64,000 bases of DNA from Plantactinospora endophytica (GTDB lineage: Bacteria > Actinomycetota > Actinomycetes > Mycobacteriales > Micromonosporaceae), in the NCBI RefSeq assembly GCF_016862915.1, contig NZ_BONW01000019.1:248001-312000 (forward strand). Direction: 5' to 3'. Below are positions 34,251-43,742 of the stretch, piece after piece (position 1 is the stretch's first letter; every line of letters begins with the position of its first letter). Position numbers and translations under genes: made by a program. Under the pieces are notes generated by a model. The model did not search any database. It was given only the letters and a program-made list of their open reading frames with translations, and was not told the DNA's origin.

Positions 34251-35405
34251 ATGCCGGATCAAGTCGATTCCGATCGGACGGCGGTCAGCGGGAACAGCCG
34301 GCCGAGACCCCGGTCCGCCTGGACGGCCCCGGTGCGGGCGGCGGTGACCCGGATACTGAGCACCGACGTCAACCAGCAGCGGAACCGGGAGGACTCCCGG
34401 CCGGACGGGCAGGGCGTGGTCGACTGCGGGCTCTACGTCGACGGCGTACGGCAGCCGGGGCAGGTGACCTACGCCGACGCGCTGGAGGCGGCACGGGACC
34501 AGCCCGGTGCCTTCGTGTGGCTGGGCGTGCACGAGCCGAGCCAGGCGGAGATGGCCGGCATCGCGGCGGCGTACGGGCTGCACGAGCTGGCCGTCGAGGA
34601 CGCGGTCAAGGCGGAGCAGCGGCCCAAGCTGGAGCGGTTCGGCGAGGTCAGCTTCCTGGTACTGCGTACCGTCCGGTATGTCCGGCACGGCGAGCTGACC
34701 GAGAACTCCGAGGTGATCGAGACCGGCCAGGTGATGCTCTTCATCGGGCCGAACTTCGTGGTCACCGTCCGACACGGCGACGCCTGCCGGCTGGCGCCGG
34801 TCCGTTCCGACCTGGAGGCCCGGCAGGAAATCCTCCGGCAGGGGCCGTGGGCGGTGGCGTACGCGGTGATGGACCGGGTGGTGGACATCTACCTGGAGGT
34901 GACCGACCGGGTCGGCGACGACCTGGACGTGCTGGAGGGCGAGGTCTTCGCCCGGCAGGCGCACGGCCGGATCCAGCGGATCTACCAGATGAAGCGGGAA
35001 CTGGTCGAGTTCAAGCGGGCCGTCGTTCCGCTGCAACGCCCGCTGATGAGCCTGACCGCCCAGGTGAACCGGGAGGTGCCGAAGGAGATCCGGCGGTACT
35101 TCCGAGACGTGCAGGACCACCTGGCCCGTACGGTCGAACAGGTCAACTCCTACGACGACCTGCTCAACTCCATCCTCCAGGCCCGGCTGGCCCAGGTGAC
35201 CGTCGACCAGAACAACGACATGCGCAAGATCGCCGCCTGGGCCGCCATCGCCGCGGTCTGGACCGCGATCGCCGGGATCTACGGGATGAACTTCGACTTC
35301 ATGCCGGAGACCGGCTGGAAGTACGGCTATCCGGTGGTGCTCGCCCTGATGCTGGTGATCTCGCTCGGGCTCTACCGCTGGTTCCGCCGCAACCGCTGGC
35401 TCTGA
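34251..35405 (+). CDS. corA: CorA family magnesium/cobalt transporter
   Basis: A 384-residue channel protein: a long soluble N-terminal domain, the helix RTVEQVNSYDDLLNSILQAR, two C-terminal membrane helices, and the selectivity motif Y-G-M-N followed by FDFMPE near residue 345. The ATG at 34251 follows GGGGGG; a GTG lies at 34245. The N-terminal 40 residues are basic and Ser/Pro-rich, an extension beyond the usual CorA start. Confidence 0.92.
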   Translation: MPDQVDSDRTAVSGNSRPRPRSAWTAPVRAAVTRILSTDVNQQRNREDSRPDGQGVVDCGLYVDGVRQPGQVTYADALEAARDQPGAFVWLGVHEPSQAEMAGIAAAYGLHELAVEDAVKAEQRPKLERFGEVSFLVLRTVRYVRHGELTENSEVIETGQVMLFIGPNFVVTVRHGDACRLAPVRSDLEARQEILRQGPWAVAYAVMDRVVDIYLEVTDRVGDDLDVLEGEVFARQAHGRIQRIYQMKRELVEFKRAVVPLQRPLMSLTAQVNREVPKEIRRYFRDVQDHLARTVEQVNSYDDLLNSILQARLAQVTVDQNNDMRKIAAWAAIAAVWTAIAGIYGMNFDFMPETGWKYGYPVVLALMLVISLGLYRWFRRNRWL

Positions 35406-35510
35406 ACGATTCCGGCGAGCTGCTCGAACCACCAGAGCGACACGGGAACGACCGGTTCCCGGTGGACGACCGGTCGCGGCGTGGGGCCATCCCCGGCCCC
35501 ACGCCGCCGG

Positions 35511-36206
35511 TCAGCTACCGCTGTTGCGGGACGGCGCGGCGGCCGTACCAAGCAGTCCGTCGGACTTGTCGCCGCCCTTGGTCGCGACCTTCTTGGCACC
35601 CTCGGTGATCGGCCCGGTCGAGATCTTCTCCCCGGCGGAGGCCGTACGGTCCTTGCCCTTCTCCGTCGGCGCGGACTTCGGCGCGACGGGCTCGCGCGTC
35701 ATCCCGCCGGCCGAACTGCCCACGATCGTGGCGGCGTCGCCGCGTACGGCGTCCAGCGTGGCCGCCGGGTCGTACTCGTCCCACGGGCGCTGGCCCCGTC
35801 GGCGCATCGCCGCCGCGCCCGCGGCCCCGGCCACCGCCCCGGCGACCAGCAGCCCGGTCAGTACCGGCCAGCGTCGACGCATCATCGAGTTCTTCTTCCG
35901 CATCGCCCTCATCTTCTTCGACCTCGTCTTGCGGGCGACCGAGCCGGCCTGGCGGGCACTGTCCGCGGCGGCCGAGGCCAACGGCGTCAACCTGGTCACC
36001 GCCGAGTCCCAACCGTCCGACGCCGTCGTCCGCAGCCTGGTCGCCGTCGGCGACAGGTAGGCCCGGGCGGCGTACGCCCGAGGTCCCACCGTGGCCCCGA
36101 CCCCGGACGCGGCGTGGGTGGCCGCACGCATCAGGTGATCGAGGCTCTCGCCCAGTTCGGCCTTGACGAGTTTCCTGCGGGATCTGCGCCCCCCGAATCC
36201 GAACAC
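35511..36206 (-). CDS. single-pass membrane protein of unknown function
   Basis: A 231-residue protein that starts MFGFGGRRSRRKLVKAELGE, with one membrane helix near residues 120-140 (WPVLTGLLVAGAVAGAAGAA) flanked by Arg/Lys clusters, then PWDEYDPAATLDAVRGD and a disordered Lys/Ser/Thr tail. The GTG at 36206 has AAGGAGG 9 bases upstream, so I prefer it to the longer frame. Similar proteins appear conserved in Micromonosporaceae; I know no function. Confidence 0.75.
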   Translation of the reverse strand: MFGFGGRRSRRKLVKAELGESLDHLMRAATHAASGVGATVGPRAYAARAYLSPTATRLRTTASDGWDSAVTRLTPLASAAADSARQAGSVARKTRSKKMRAMRKKNSMMRRRWPVLTGLLVAGAVAGAAGAAAMRRRGQRPWDEYDPAATLDAVRGDAATIVGSSAGGMTREPVAPKSAPTEKGKDRTASAGEKISTGPITEGAKKVATKGGDKSDGLLGTAAAPSRNSGS

Positions 36207-36394
36207 CGGTCCCCACCTCCTTGGGTGTTGTTCCCCCGTCATCCTGCACCCTCGGATGCGCCCGCACTGCCAGAACGGGCACATGGGAGGATCCGCTTAG
36301 AAGCACCTACCAGCGCCGGCCTGCGCCTCCTGGCCGGCGGACCGCCCCGCCGGTCGGCACCTCCGGCCGGCGGCATGTCGATCGAGGAGTACTC

Positions 36395-36925
36395 GTGGCC
36401 GAGGCCGCCTACGCAATCCTGCACACCAACGCCGGTCCGATCCGGCTGGAGCTGTTTCCGAACCACGCACCCAAGACCGTGCGGAACTTCGTGGAACTCG
36501 CCGAGGGGACCCGGCAGTACACCGACCCGCGCACCGGCCAGCCGGGCAGCGGGCCGTACTACGACGGCACCATCTCGCACCGGGTGATCAGCGGGTTCAT
36601 GGTCCAGATGGGTGACCCGACCGGTACCGGCCGGGGTGGCCCGGGTTACAACTTCGCCGACGAGTTCCACCCGGACCTGCGGTTCGACCGGCCCTACCTG
36701 CTCGCGATGGCGAACGCCGGGCCGGGCACCAACGGGTCGCAGTTCTTCATCACCGTCGGCCCGACGCCGCACCTGAACAACCGGCACACCATCTTCGGTC
36801 AGGTCGCGGACGAGCAGTCGGCGAAGGTCGTCGATTCGATCGCCAACACTCCGACCGGCGCCCAGGACCGGCCGCTCCAGGATGTGGTCATCGAGCGCGT
36901 CGAGATCGAGCGTAAGGACGGCTGA
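36395..36925 (+). CDS. cyclophilin-type peptidyl-prolyl isomerase
   Basis: A 176-residue cytoplasmic isomerase. ILHTNAGPIRLELFPNHAP, YYDGTISHRVISGFMVQMGD, NAGPGTNGSQFFIT and LNNRHTIFGQV are the conserved cyclophilin blocks, including the catalytic Arg and Phe. The GTG at 36395 has GAGGAG 5 bases upstream. Confidence 0.93.
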   Translation: MAEAAYAILHTNAGPIRLELFPNHAPKTVRNFVELAEGTRQYTDPRTGQPGSGPYYDGTISHRVISGFMVQMGDPTGTGRGGPGYNFADEFHPDLRFDRPYLLAMANAGPGTNGSQFFITVGPTPHLNNRHTIFGQVADEQSAKVVDSIANTPTGAQDRPLQDVVIERVEIERKDG

Positions 36926-37002
36926 CGTCGATCCCGGGTACCTTTGCCTGCATGAGTCGTAGCGGGCGGAGGTCGCGGATGATCGGGCACGGCGGGGTGC
37001 CG

Positions 37003-37080
37003 GCGTGAGCGAGCGTAGCGAGCGAATCGGCAAGCTCAGCGCGGTTGTGCCTCGTGACGGAGCGAAGCGGAGTGCCGGCA
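37003..37080 (+). repeat. GAGCGAGCGTAGCGAGCG-type dispersed repeat
   Basis: GTGAGCGAGCGTAGCGAGCG near 37005-37024, then a second partial motif GACGGAGCGAAGCGGAGTGC (about 37056-37075). This inverted-repeat-rich sequence is familiar as a dispersed intergenic repeat in actinobacteria. It lies just before the rhomboid gene. Confidence 0.55.
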
Positions 37081-37096
37081 TGAGTGGAGGACCGGC

Positions 37097-38008
37097 ATGA
37101 GCGAGTCTCCGCCGACGACACCGGTCTGTTACCGCCATCCGTCCCGGGAGACCTACGTCCGGTGTACGCGGTGCGACCGGCCGATCTGTCCGGACTGCAT
37201 GCGCGAGGCATCGGTCGGGCACCAGTGCCCGGAGTGCGTGGCGGAGGGCCGTCGCGGGCAGCGGCCGGCGCGTACCGTCTTCGGTGGCGGTGCCGCCGGT
37301 CGCCAGGGCTACGTCACGAAGGTGCTCATCGGGATCAACGTCGCGTTGATCCTGCTCTCCATCTACACCGCCCGGGGCGGCGACGCGGTGGCCGGTGCCG
37401 GCTTCGGCGGCCTGCTCGGCGGGGCGACCCCGCTCACCGACTGGGGCGCGGTGCTCGGCCTGGACCGGGTCGGCCCGTTCGGGGTCGAGGAGGGCATCGC
37501 GGCCGGCGAATATTACCGCCTCTTCACCGCGATGTTCCTGCACTACGGGCTGCTGCACCTGCTGATGAACAGTTGGGCGCTCTGGGTGCTGGGCCGGTCC
37601 CTGGAGGCCACCCTCGGGCCACTGCGGTTCCTGGCGCTCTACCTGGTCGCCGGGGTCGGCGGCAACGTCGCGGCGTACCTCTTCAGCGCGCCACAGGCCC
37701 GGACGGTCGGCGCGTCGACCGCGATCTTCGGGCTCTTCGCCGCGCTGTTCGTGATCATGCGGCGGCTGGGCCGGGACACCTCGTCGGTGATCCCGATCCT
37801 GGTGATCAACCTGGTCTTCACCTTCGCCGTCCCCGGCATCTCCATCGCCGGCCACCTCGGCGGGCTGACCGCCGGTGCGGCGATGGCCCTGGTGCTCGCC
37901 TACGCGCCCCGGTCGAGACGCACCCTGTTCCAGGTCGGCGGCGGCGCGGTCATCGGCCTGGTGCTGATCGGGCTGACCCTGATGCAGTCCGCCGCCCTGC
38001 TCGCCTGA
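37097..38008 (+). CDS. rhomboid family intramembrane serine protease with an N-terminal zinc-binding motif
   Basis: A 303-residue protein. The N-terminus carries a B-box-like zinc motif (CYRHPSRETYVRCTRCDRPI, CPDCMREASVGHQCPEC). Six or seven membrane helices follow. FLHYGLLHLLMNSWALWVLG is the HxxxN region, the serine lies in GASTAIFG (Thr replaces the usual Gly after Ser), and the partner His is in AGHLGGL. The ATG is at 37097 after GAGGACCGGC. Confidence 0.9.
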   Translation: MSESPPTTPVCYRHPSRETYVRCTRCDRPICPDCMREASVGHQCPECVAEGRRGQRPARTVFGGGAAGRQGYVTKVLIGINVALILLSIYTARGGDAVAGAGFGGLLGGATPLTDWGAVLGLDRVGPFGVEEGIAAGEYYRLFTAMFLHYGLLHLLMNSWALWVLGRSLEATLGPLRFLALYLVAGVGGNVAAYLFSAPQARTVGASTAIFGLFAALFVIMRRLGRDTSSVIPILVINLVFTFAVPGISIAGHLGGLTAGAAMALVLAYAPRSRRTLFQVGGGAVIGLVLIGLTLMQSAALLA

Positions 38009-38163
38009 ACCTGTCCGCCTGCGGCTCTGTTCGCGTGACCTGCCCGCCTGACATGCTCGCGTGATCTGCTTGCCTGACCTGCTTGCCCGCAGCGAGCCGC
38101 CGGGCCGCCCGAGCAGCTCGGTCGGTCGCCCGTGCCGGGCAAGTCGGCCGGCCGGCGTACGGG

Positions 38164-38631
38164 TCAGTGCGCCGGGCCGGTGCCGGACGGGCCGGACGGC
38201 CGACCCGACCGTACGCCGCGCAGCACCTCGGCGACGTCGCGCGGGGCGGCCCCGAGGTCGTACCGGCTGAACAGGTGCAGGCCGGCGCCCCGGTCGATCT
38301 CCAGCGTCTCGGTGGTCAGCCCGAGCCGGGGCCGGCTGTCCACGCTGATCCGTTCGATCTCCGACCAGGGGATGTGCCGCCGCCCGGCGAAGCCCTGGAT
38401 CACGGTGATCCCGTCGTCGTCGACGGCGAGCCGGACCGGCGCCACCAGGTCCCGTACCGCCCAGCCGGCGAGTACGGCCGCGACGAGCAGGCCGGCGCCG
38501 AGCCGTACCGGGTCGCCGTCGGCGAAGAGTACGCCGAGGGCTACGAAGAGTCCCGCGCCACCGAGCTTGAACACCGGCAGGGTGGTCTCGACGCGCCAGC
38601 GCCGGGGCGGAGTGTCCGGTTCGGAGTGCAC
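38164..38631 (-). CDS. PH-domain-like membrane protein
   Basis: A 155-residue protein with two adjacent hydrophobic helices (VFKLGGAGLFVALGVLFA and RLGAGLLVAAVLAGWAV), then a bacterial PH-like beta domain (VDDDGITVIQGFAGRRHIPW, IERISVDSRPRLGLTTE). I used the GTG at 38631 by similarity to related proteins; a TTG at 38697 is also open. The function is unknown. Confidence 0.7.
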   Translation of the reverse strand: MHSEPDTPPRRWRVETTLPVFKLGGAGLFVALGVLFADGDPVRLGAGLLVAAVLAGWAVRDLVAPVRLAVDDDGITVIQGFAGRRHIPWSEIERISVDSRPRLGLTTETLEIDRGAGLHLFSRYDLGAAPRDVAEVLRGVRSGRPSGPSGTGPAH

Positions 38632-38714
38632 GGGTCCAGGATGCCACCGCCGGAACTCCTTCCCGGCGCCAGGACGACGTAGGATCGGGACAGCCAAGTT
38701 ACTGGGGAGTAGAC

Positions 38715-39914
38715 ATGGCGGACGCGGTCATCGTCGGTGCGGTACGGAGCCCGGTGGGCCGGCGCGGTGGCGCGCTCGCCACCGTGCATCCGGTGGACCT
38801 GTCGGCGCGGGTGCTGACGGCGCTCGCCGAACGCACCGGGCTGGATCCGGCCCAGGTGGACGACGTGATCTGGGGCTGCGTGTCCCAGGTCGGCGAGCAG
38901 GCCTGGAACGTCGGCCGGAACGCCGTACTCGCCGCCGGGTGGCCGGAGTCGGTGCCCGGCACCACGCTCGACCGGCAGTGCGGGTCGAGCCAGCAGGCGC
39001 TGCACTTCGCGGCGGCGGCCGTCGCCTCCGGCCAGGCCGACCTGGTGGTCGCCGGTGGCGTGGAGTCGATGACCCGGGTGCCGATGGGCAGCAGCATCCA
39101 GCCCTCGGCATCCGGCACCTCGCCCGGCACCGGGCTGCCCTACGGCGGCCAGGTGCGGGACCGCTACCGGGGTACGCCGGGCTTCGCCGCCGACGATCCG
39201 GTGCCGTTCAACCAGGGTGTCGGCGCGGAGCTGATCGCCGCACGGTGGGGGCTGACCCGACGGCAACTCGACGAGTACGCGCTGGCCAGCCACGAGAAGG
39301 CCGCCGCCGCACAGGACGCCGGGGCGTTCGAGGCGGAGATCGTTCCGGTGGTACTGCCGGACGGCGCCAAGGTGGTCGCCGACGAGGGAATCCGCCGGGA
39401 CACCAGCCTGGACCGGCTGGCCGGGCTGAAGACCCCGTTCCGGGCCGACGGCGTCGTCACGGCCGGCTCCGCCTCGCAGATCTCCGACGGCGCGGCGGCG
39501 CTCGCCGTGACCACGCCGGAGTGGGCCCGGCGAAACGGGCTGCGCCCGCTGGCCCGGATCCACACCGCCGTGGTCGCCGCCGACGATCCGGTACTGATGC
39601 TCACCGCACCGATCCCGGCCACCGCGAAGGCGCTGCGCAGGGCCGGGCTGGGCATCGAGGAGATCGGGGTGTACGAGGTGAACGAGGCCTTCGCCCCGGT
39701 ACCGCTGGCCTGGCTGGCCGAGACCGAGGCCGATCCGGCCCGGCTCAACCCCCGGGGCGGTGCGATCGCCCTCGGTCATCCGCTGGGCGGATCCGGCGCC
39801 CGGATCATGACCACCATGCTCCAGCAGATGCGCGACTCCGGGGTCCGGTACGGCCTCCAGACGATGTGCGAGGGCGGCGGGATGGCCAACGTGACCATCG
39901 TGGAACTTCTATAA
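38715..39914 (+). CDS. thiolase family protein (acetyl-CoA acyltransferase)
   Basis: A 399-residue thiolase that condenses or cleaves acyl-CoA. The nucleophile is Cys89 in TTLDRQCGSSQQA; GGVESMTRVP, NEAFAPVPLAWL, GGAIALGHPLGGSGARIM (His) and MCEGGGMAN (second Cys) complete the set. The ATG at 38715 has GGGGAG 6 bases upstream. It is the length of degradative thiolases. Confidence 0.93.
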   Translation: MADAVIVGAVRSPVGRRGGALATVHPVDLSARVLTALAERTGLDPAQVDDVIWGCVSQVGEQAWNVGRNAVLAAGWPESVPGTTLDRQCGSSQQALHFAAAAVASGQADLVVAGGVESMTRVPMGSSIQPSASGTSPGTGLPYGGQVRDRYRGTPGFAADDPVPFNQGVGAELIAARWGLTRRQLDEYALASHEKAAAAQDAGAFEAEIVPVVLPDGAKVVADEGIRRDTSLDRLAGLKTPFRADGVVTAGSASQISDGAAALAVTTPEWARRNGLRPLARIHTAVVAADDPVLMLTAPIPATAKALRRAGLGIEEIGVYEVNEAFAPVPLAWLAETEADPARLNPRGGAIALGHPLGGSGARIMTTMLQQMRDSGVRYGLQTMCEGGGMANVTIVELL

Positions 39915-39973
39915 TTTCATTCTCATCCATGCCTCGGCCGCGTCATCCCCGGCAGGATCTCGTTGGAACAGGC

Positions 39974-40555
39974 GTGGATGTGTTCTGTCGAACGTTGCTG
40001 CCGGCCGCCGCGGAGACCGGGGTGGCCAGCCCGACAGTGAGTCGGCACCTGCCGGTCCTGCGCAACTGCGTACAGGCCGGCGACGTCACCGTCCTGGTGA
40101 CCCGGTGCACCCGTCCGGAACAGCCCGCGAACGGCTGCCTGCTCCTGCTCACCACCCGCCGGCTGGTGGTGACCCAGCAGACCCGGTTGCTGCACCGACT
40201 CCGGCTGCATCTCAACACCGAACTGCGACATCTCAACAACGTCGCCTGGAACCCCGACCCCCGGGCCTCGGTGGTCGAACTGGCCGCGACCGCGGTCGAC
40301 GGGGTACGCGAGCGGTTCCTGATCCGGGCCAGCCGGCCCAGTCAGATGTGGCAGCTCGACGCCCTGTTCAGCCAGGTCTTCCGGCCGAGGATGGCGGCCC
40401 GGTCCCGGGTCGCCGCCGCCGCGCCGGTGGACCGTCCGACGGTGCTCGGCACGTCGCACGAGCCCCGCCCGGTACCGGCGCTGGCGGCGACCCCGCCCGC
40501 CCGGCTGACCGCCCCGGCCCGGGTACCCCGGCTCAGTCCGGTCGTCGCGGCCTGA
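39974..40555 (+). CDS. unknown protein with a PH-like core
   Basis: A 193-residue protein. CLLLLTTRRLVVTQQTRLLH, RLHLNTELRHLNNVAWNPDP looks like a compact beta domain similar to bacterial PH/GRAM domains, and FLIRASRPSQMWQLDALFSQ is the closing helix. The tail is Pro/Ala-rich. The GTG at 39974 is preferred; an ATG at 39929 is also in frame. A TATAAT box lies at 39910-39915. The function is unknown. Confidence 0.65.
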   Translation: MDVFCRTLLPAAAETGVASPTVSRHLPVLRNCVQAGDVTVLVTRCTRPEQPANGCLLLLTTRRLVVTQQTRLLHRLRLHLNTELRHLNNVAWNPDPRASVVELAATAVDGVRERFLIRASRPSQMWQLDALFSQVFRPRMAARSRVAAAAPVDRPTVLGTSHEPRPVPALAATPPARLTAPARVPRLSPVVAA

Positions 40556-40663
40556 CCCGGCGAGCCGGCAGCCGGCACATCGCCGTCACCGCTCACCGGA
40601 TCCGTACCTGATCCGAACGTTGCCGTCCGAGTCACCGGGCCGCCGATCGGACATCATTGGCCG

Positions 40664-41377
40664 GTGGCCGTCGACACCGTACAACCGGGCAGCGTCCCGC
40701 ACCGAGGGCTCGTGCTGGTGGTCGAGGACGAGCGGTCCATCGCCGACCTGGTCCGGCTCTACCTGACGCGGGACGGCTACGGGGTGCACGTCGAGCACGA
40801 CGGTACGGCCGGGCTGGCCGCCGCCCAGCGACTGCGCCCGGTCGCCTGCGTACTCGACATCGCGCTGCCCGGCCTCTCCGGCACCGAGGTCTGTCGCCGG
40901 CTGCGCGCGGCGGGCGACTGGACTCCGGTGATCTTCCTGACCGCCCGGGACGACGAGGTGGACCGGGTCGTCGGGCTGGAACTCGGTGCCGACGACTACG
41001 TGACCAAGCCGTTCAGCCCGCGCGAACTGGTGGCCCGGATCAGGGCGGTGCTGCGCCGCACCGGCGGTACCCCGGACGGTGCCGAGCAGCCCCGGGTGGC
41101 CGGCCCGGTCACGCTCGACCCGGTACGCCGGCAGGTCACCGTCGCCGGTGACCCGGTGCAGCTCACCTCCACCGAGTTCGACCTGCTGGCGCACCTGATG
41201 GGCCGGCCGGGCCGGGTCTTCACCAGGGAGGAGTTGCTGGCCAGCGTCTGGGGCTACGCCGCGCACACCGGCACCCGCACCGTCGACGTGCACGTCGCCC
41301 AGGTACGCGGCAAGCTCGGTCCGGCCGCCGACGTGATCCGGACCCACCGCGGCGTCGGGTACGCCTGTGCCGGCTGA
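40664..41377 (+). CDS. OmpR family response regulator
   Basis: A 237-residue two-domain regulator. The receiver carries VVEDERSIAD, phospho-acceptor CVLDIALPG, FLTARDD and YVTKPFSPREL. The C-terminal winged helix carries LTSTEFDLLAHLM, FTREELLASVWGY and TRTVDVHVAQVRGKLG. The GTG at 40664 is used. The kinase gene overlaps its end by 11 bases. Confidence 0.92.
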   Translation: MAVDTVQPGSVPHRGLVLVVEDERSIADLVRLYLTRDGYGVHVEHDGTAGLAAAQRLRPVACVLDIALPGLSGTEVCRRLRAAGDWTPVIFLTARDDEVDRVVGLELGADDYVTKPFSPRELVARIRAVLRRTGGTPDGAEQPRVAGPVTLDPVRRQVTVAGDPVQLTSTEFDLLAHLMGRPGRVFTREELLASVWGYAAHTGTRTVDVHVAQVRGKLGPAADVIRTHRGVGYACAG

Positions 41378-42767
41378 CCCGGGCACATCCGACCCGGGCC
41401 GGCGACGCCGGTTCGGGCGTACCCTGACGGCCCGCGCGGTGGCGGTCAGTTGCGCGGTGGCCCTGGTGTCGGTCGTCGTGACCGCCGTCGTCGCCGTCCC
41501 GCTGGCCGCCCGCTCGGCCGAACGGCAGGCCCGGGACGCGCTGACGGCGCAGGCCCGGCTGGCAGCCGAGGCGCTGCGCAACCGGCTGGACCGGGGCCGG
41601 GCCGCCGACGAGGAACGGATCGTCCGGCAACTGCGCAACCAGGGCATCGACGCGTACCTGATCAGGGCCGGCAGCCCCGACCGGCCCGGCCTGCCCGCCG
41701 AGGTGGTCGACCGGGTCGCGGCCGGCCGGAACTTCTCCGGGCAGCGTCCGGTCGCCGGCCGGCGGTCGATGGTCGAGGGGCGCTGGCTGCCGGGCGGCAA
41801 CGGGATCGTGCTGGCCCGGCCGGCCACCACCGGACTCTGGGGAGACGTCGCCGGGCTGCTCTGGCTGCCGCTGCTCGCCGGGCTGGCCGCCGGGGTGGTG
41901 GCCGGGGCCCTGCTCGCCCGCCGGCTCGCCCGGCCGATCCGGCACGCGGCGACGGCGGCGGCCCGGCTGCGCTCCGGCGACCGGGCGGTACGGATACCGG
42001 TGGAACCGCCGGAGGAGGCCGCCGACCTCGCGCACGCGCTCAACGACCTGGCCGCCGCGCTGGCCCAGAGCGAGGGTCGGCAGCGGGAGTTCCTGCTCTC
42101 CGTCTCGCACGAGCTGCGTACCCCGCTGACCGCGATCCGGGGCTATGCGGAGGCGCTGGCCGACGGGGTGGTCGGCCCGGAGGGTGCCCAGCGGGCCGGG
42201 CAGACGATGCAGACCGAGGCGGAACACCTCGACCGGCTGATCGGCGACCTGCTGTCGCTGGCCCGGCTGGAGGCCGCCGACTTCGCCCTGGAGCCGGTAC
42301 CGGTCGACCTCGACCGGTTGACCGCCGACGCCGCACAGGTCTGGAGCGCCCGCTGTGCCTCGCTCGGCGTCGTACTGCGGGTCGAGGCGCCGGCCGGGCC
42401 GATCTCGGTGCACACCGATCCGGGCCGGATCCGGCAGGTCGTGGACGGGCTGCTGGAAAACGCGCTCCGGGTGGTGCCGCCCGGCGCGGTGATCGTGCTC
42501 GCGGTACGCCCGACCGGACCGGGCGAGCCGCCCGGCGGTGAGCTGGAGGTCCGGGACGGCGGGCCGGGGCTGACCGACGACGACCTCGCCGTCGCCTTCG
42601 AACGCGGCGTACTGCGCCAGCGCTACCAGGGCGTACGCAAGGTGGGCAGCGGACTGGGGCTGGCGCTCGCCGCCGGACTCGTCCGCCGGCTGGGCGGTCG
42701 GATCACGGCCGGACACGCGCCGGAGGGCGGCGCCCGGTTCACCGTCCGGCTACCGGCCGGGAGCTAG
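41367..42767 (+). CDS. sensor histidine kinase partner of the OmpR regulator
   Basis: A 466-residue kinase with two membrane helices (about residues 25-48 and 165-188) enclosing a periplasmic loop, a HAMP domain (RLARPIRHAATAAARL), the phospho-His in LLSVSHELRTPLTAIRGYAE, an N box (VVDGLLENALRVV) and G boxes (VRDGGPGLTDDD, GSGLGLALAAGLV). The overlapping start ensures co-expression with the regulator. The signal is unknown. Confidence 0.92.
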   Translation: MPADPGTSDPGRRRRFGRTLTARAVAVSCAVALVSVVVTAVVAVPLAARSAERQARDALTAQARLAAEALRNRLDRGRAADEERIVRQLRNQGIDAYLIRAGSPDRPGLPAEVVDRVAAGRNFSGQRPVAGRRSMVEGRWLPGGNGIVLARPATTGLWGDVAGLLWLPLLAGLAAGVVAGALLARRLARPIRHAATAAARLRSGDRAVRIPVEPPEEAADLAHALNDLAAALAQSEGRQREFLLSVSHELRTPLTAIRGYAEALADGVVGPEGAQRAGQTMQTEAEHLDRLIGDLLSLARLEAADFALEPVPVDLDRLTADAAQVWSARCASLGVVLRVEAPAGPISVHTDPGRIRQVVDGLLENALRVVPPGAVIVLAVRPTGPGEPPGGELEVRDGGPGLTDDDLAVAFERGVLRQRYQGVRKVGSGLGLALAAGLVRRLGGRITAGHAPEGGARFTVRLPAGS

Positions 42768-42768
42768 G

Positions 42769-42794
42769 ACGTTCACCTCCCGGGAGGTGAACGT
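42769..42794. promoter_or_regulatory. perfect 26-base palindrome downstream of the kinase gene
   Basis: The 13-base arm ACGTTCACCTCCC is followed directly by its exact complement GGGAGGTGAACGT. It could terminate the two-component operon (no T-run), or be an operator for the GT2 gene at 42975. GTTCACC is also the half-site of actinomycete PHO boxes, though those are direct repeats. Confidence 0.5.
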
Positions 42795-42974
42795 ACCGGC
42801 GGCCCTGCACCTCGGTCACCGCACCGGCCGGTCACCTGCCGCAGGGGAGGCCGGCCCTTACCGGTCCCGCCCGCGGAGCCGATCCGGGAGGCCGGACGCG
42901 GATGCCAGGCATGGCGGAGCCCGGTAATCAGGCTAGGCTAGGGCCGATTTGTCGTCGGCACCGTGGAGACTCCC

Positions 42975-43679
42975 GTGAAGCTCTCGATCCTCATGCCGGT
43001 CTACAACGAGGAAGAACGCATCGCGGACGCCCTCAAGCAGGCCCTCGCGGTCGACTATCCGTGCGAGATCGAACTCGTCGTGGTCGATGACGGTAGCCGT
43101 GATGGTACCGGAGAGATCCTCGGCCGGGCCGACGACACCCGGCTCCGGGTCGTCACCCATCCGCGCAACGCCGGCAAGGGCGCGGCGATCCGGACCGCCG
43201 TGGACAGCGCCGAGGGTGAGTACATGGTGATCCTCGACGCCGACCTCGAGTACGACCCGCAGGACATCCCGAAGCTGCTCGCCCCGGTGCTGGACGGCCG
43301 GGCGACGGTGGTCTACGGAAATCGGACGTTCGGCAGCCACAGCGCCTACAGCTTCTGGTACGTGATGGGCAACAAGGCCGTCACCACCGCCGCCAACGTG
43401 CTGTTCAACTCCTACATCGGCGACCTGGAGACCTGCTTCAAGCTGATGCCGGTGGCGCTCTACCGCTCGCTCGACGTCCGGTCCCGGGGCTTCGGGATGG
43501 AGGCGGAGGTGACCGGCAAGCTGCTGCGCCGCCGGATCCGCCCGTACGAGGTGCCGATCAGCTACCGGGCCCGCAACCGGGAAGAGGGCAAGAAGATCAC
43601 CTGGAAGGACGGCGTCGAGGCGCTGCTGATCCTCGGCCGGGAACGCACCCGCCGTCGGGAGACCCCCGGCCGGCGCTGA
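42975..43679 (+). CDS. family 2 glycosyltransferase (dolichol-phosphate mannosyltransferase-like)
   Basis: A 234-residue GT-A enzyme. LSILMPVYNEEERIADALKQ, LVVVDDGSRDGTGEIL, RNAGKGAAIRTAVDSAEGEY, MVILDADLEYDPQDI (D-x-D) and the late GFGMEAEVTGKLLRR are typical. The GTG at 42975 has GGAG 7 bases upstream; a GTG at 42963 is also open. It has no membrane domain, so the donor is likely passed to a separate membrane transferase. Confidence 0.88.
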   Translation: MKLSILMPVYNEEERIADALKQALAVDYPCEIELVVVDDGSRDGTGEILGRADDTRLRVVTHPRNAGKGAAIRTAVDSAEGEYMVILDADLEYDPQDIPKLLAPVLDGRATVVYGNRTFGSHSAYSFWYVMGNKAVTTAANVLFNSYIGDLETCFKLMPVALYRSLDVRSRGFGMEAEVTGKLLRRRIRPYEVPISYRARNREEGKKITWKDGVEALLILGRERTRRRETPGRR

Positions 43680-43742
43680 CCGGACCCGGACGGCCGTCCC
43701 CCGGCCCCGCGCGGGAGCCGGGAGCACGGCCGCGATCGGCGG

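Noticed and set aside
38132-40555. 807-codon plus-strand frame
   Set aside because: It runs in another frame through the thiolase gene with Arg/Gly/Ala-rich sequence; only the last 194 codons look like a real gene.
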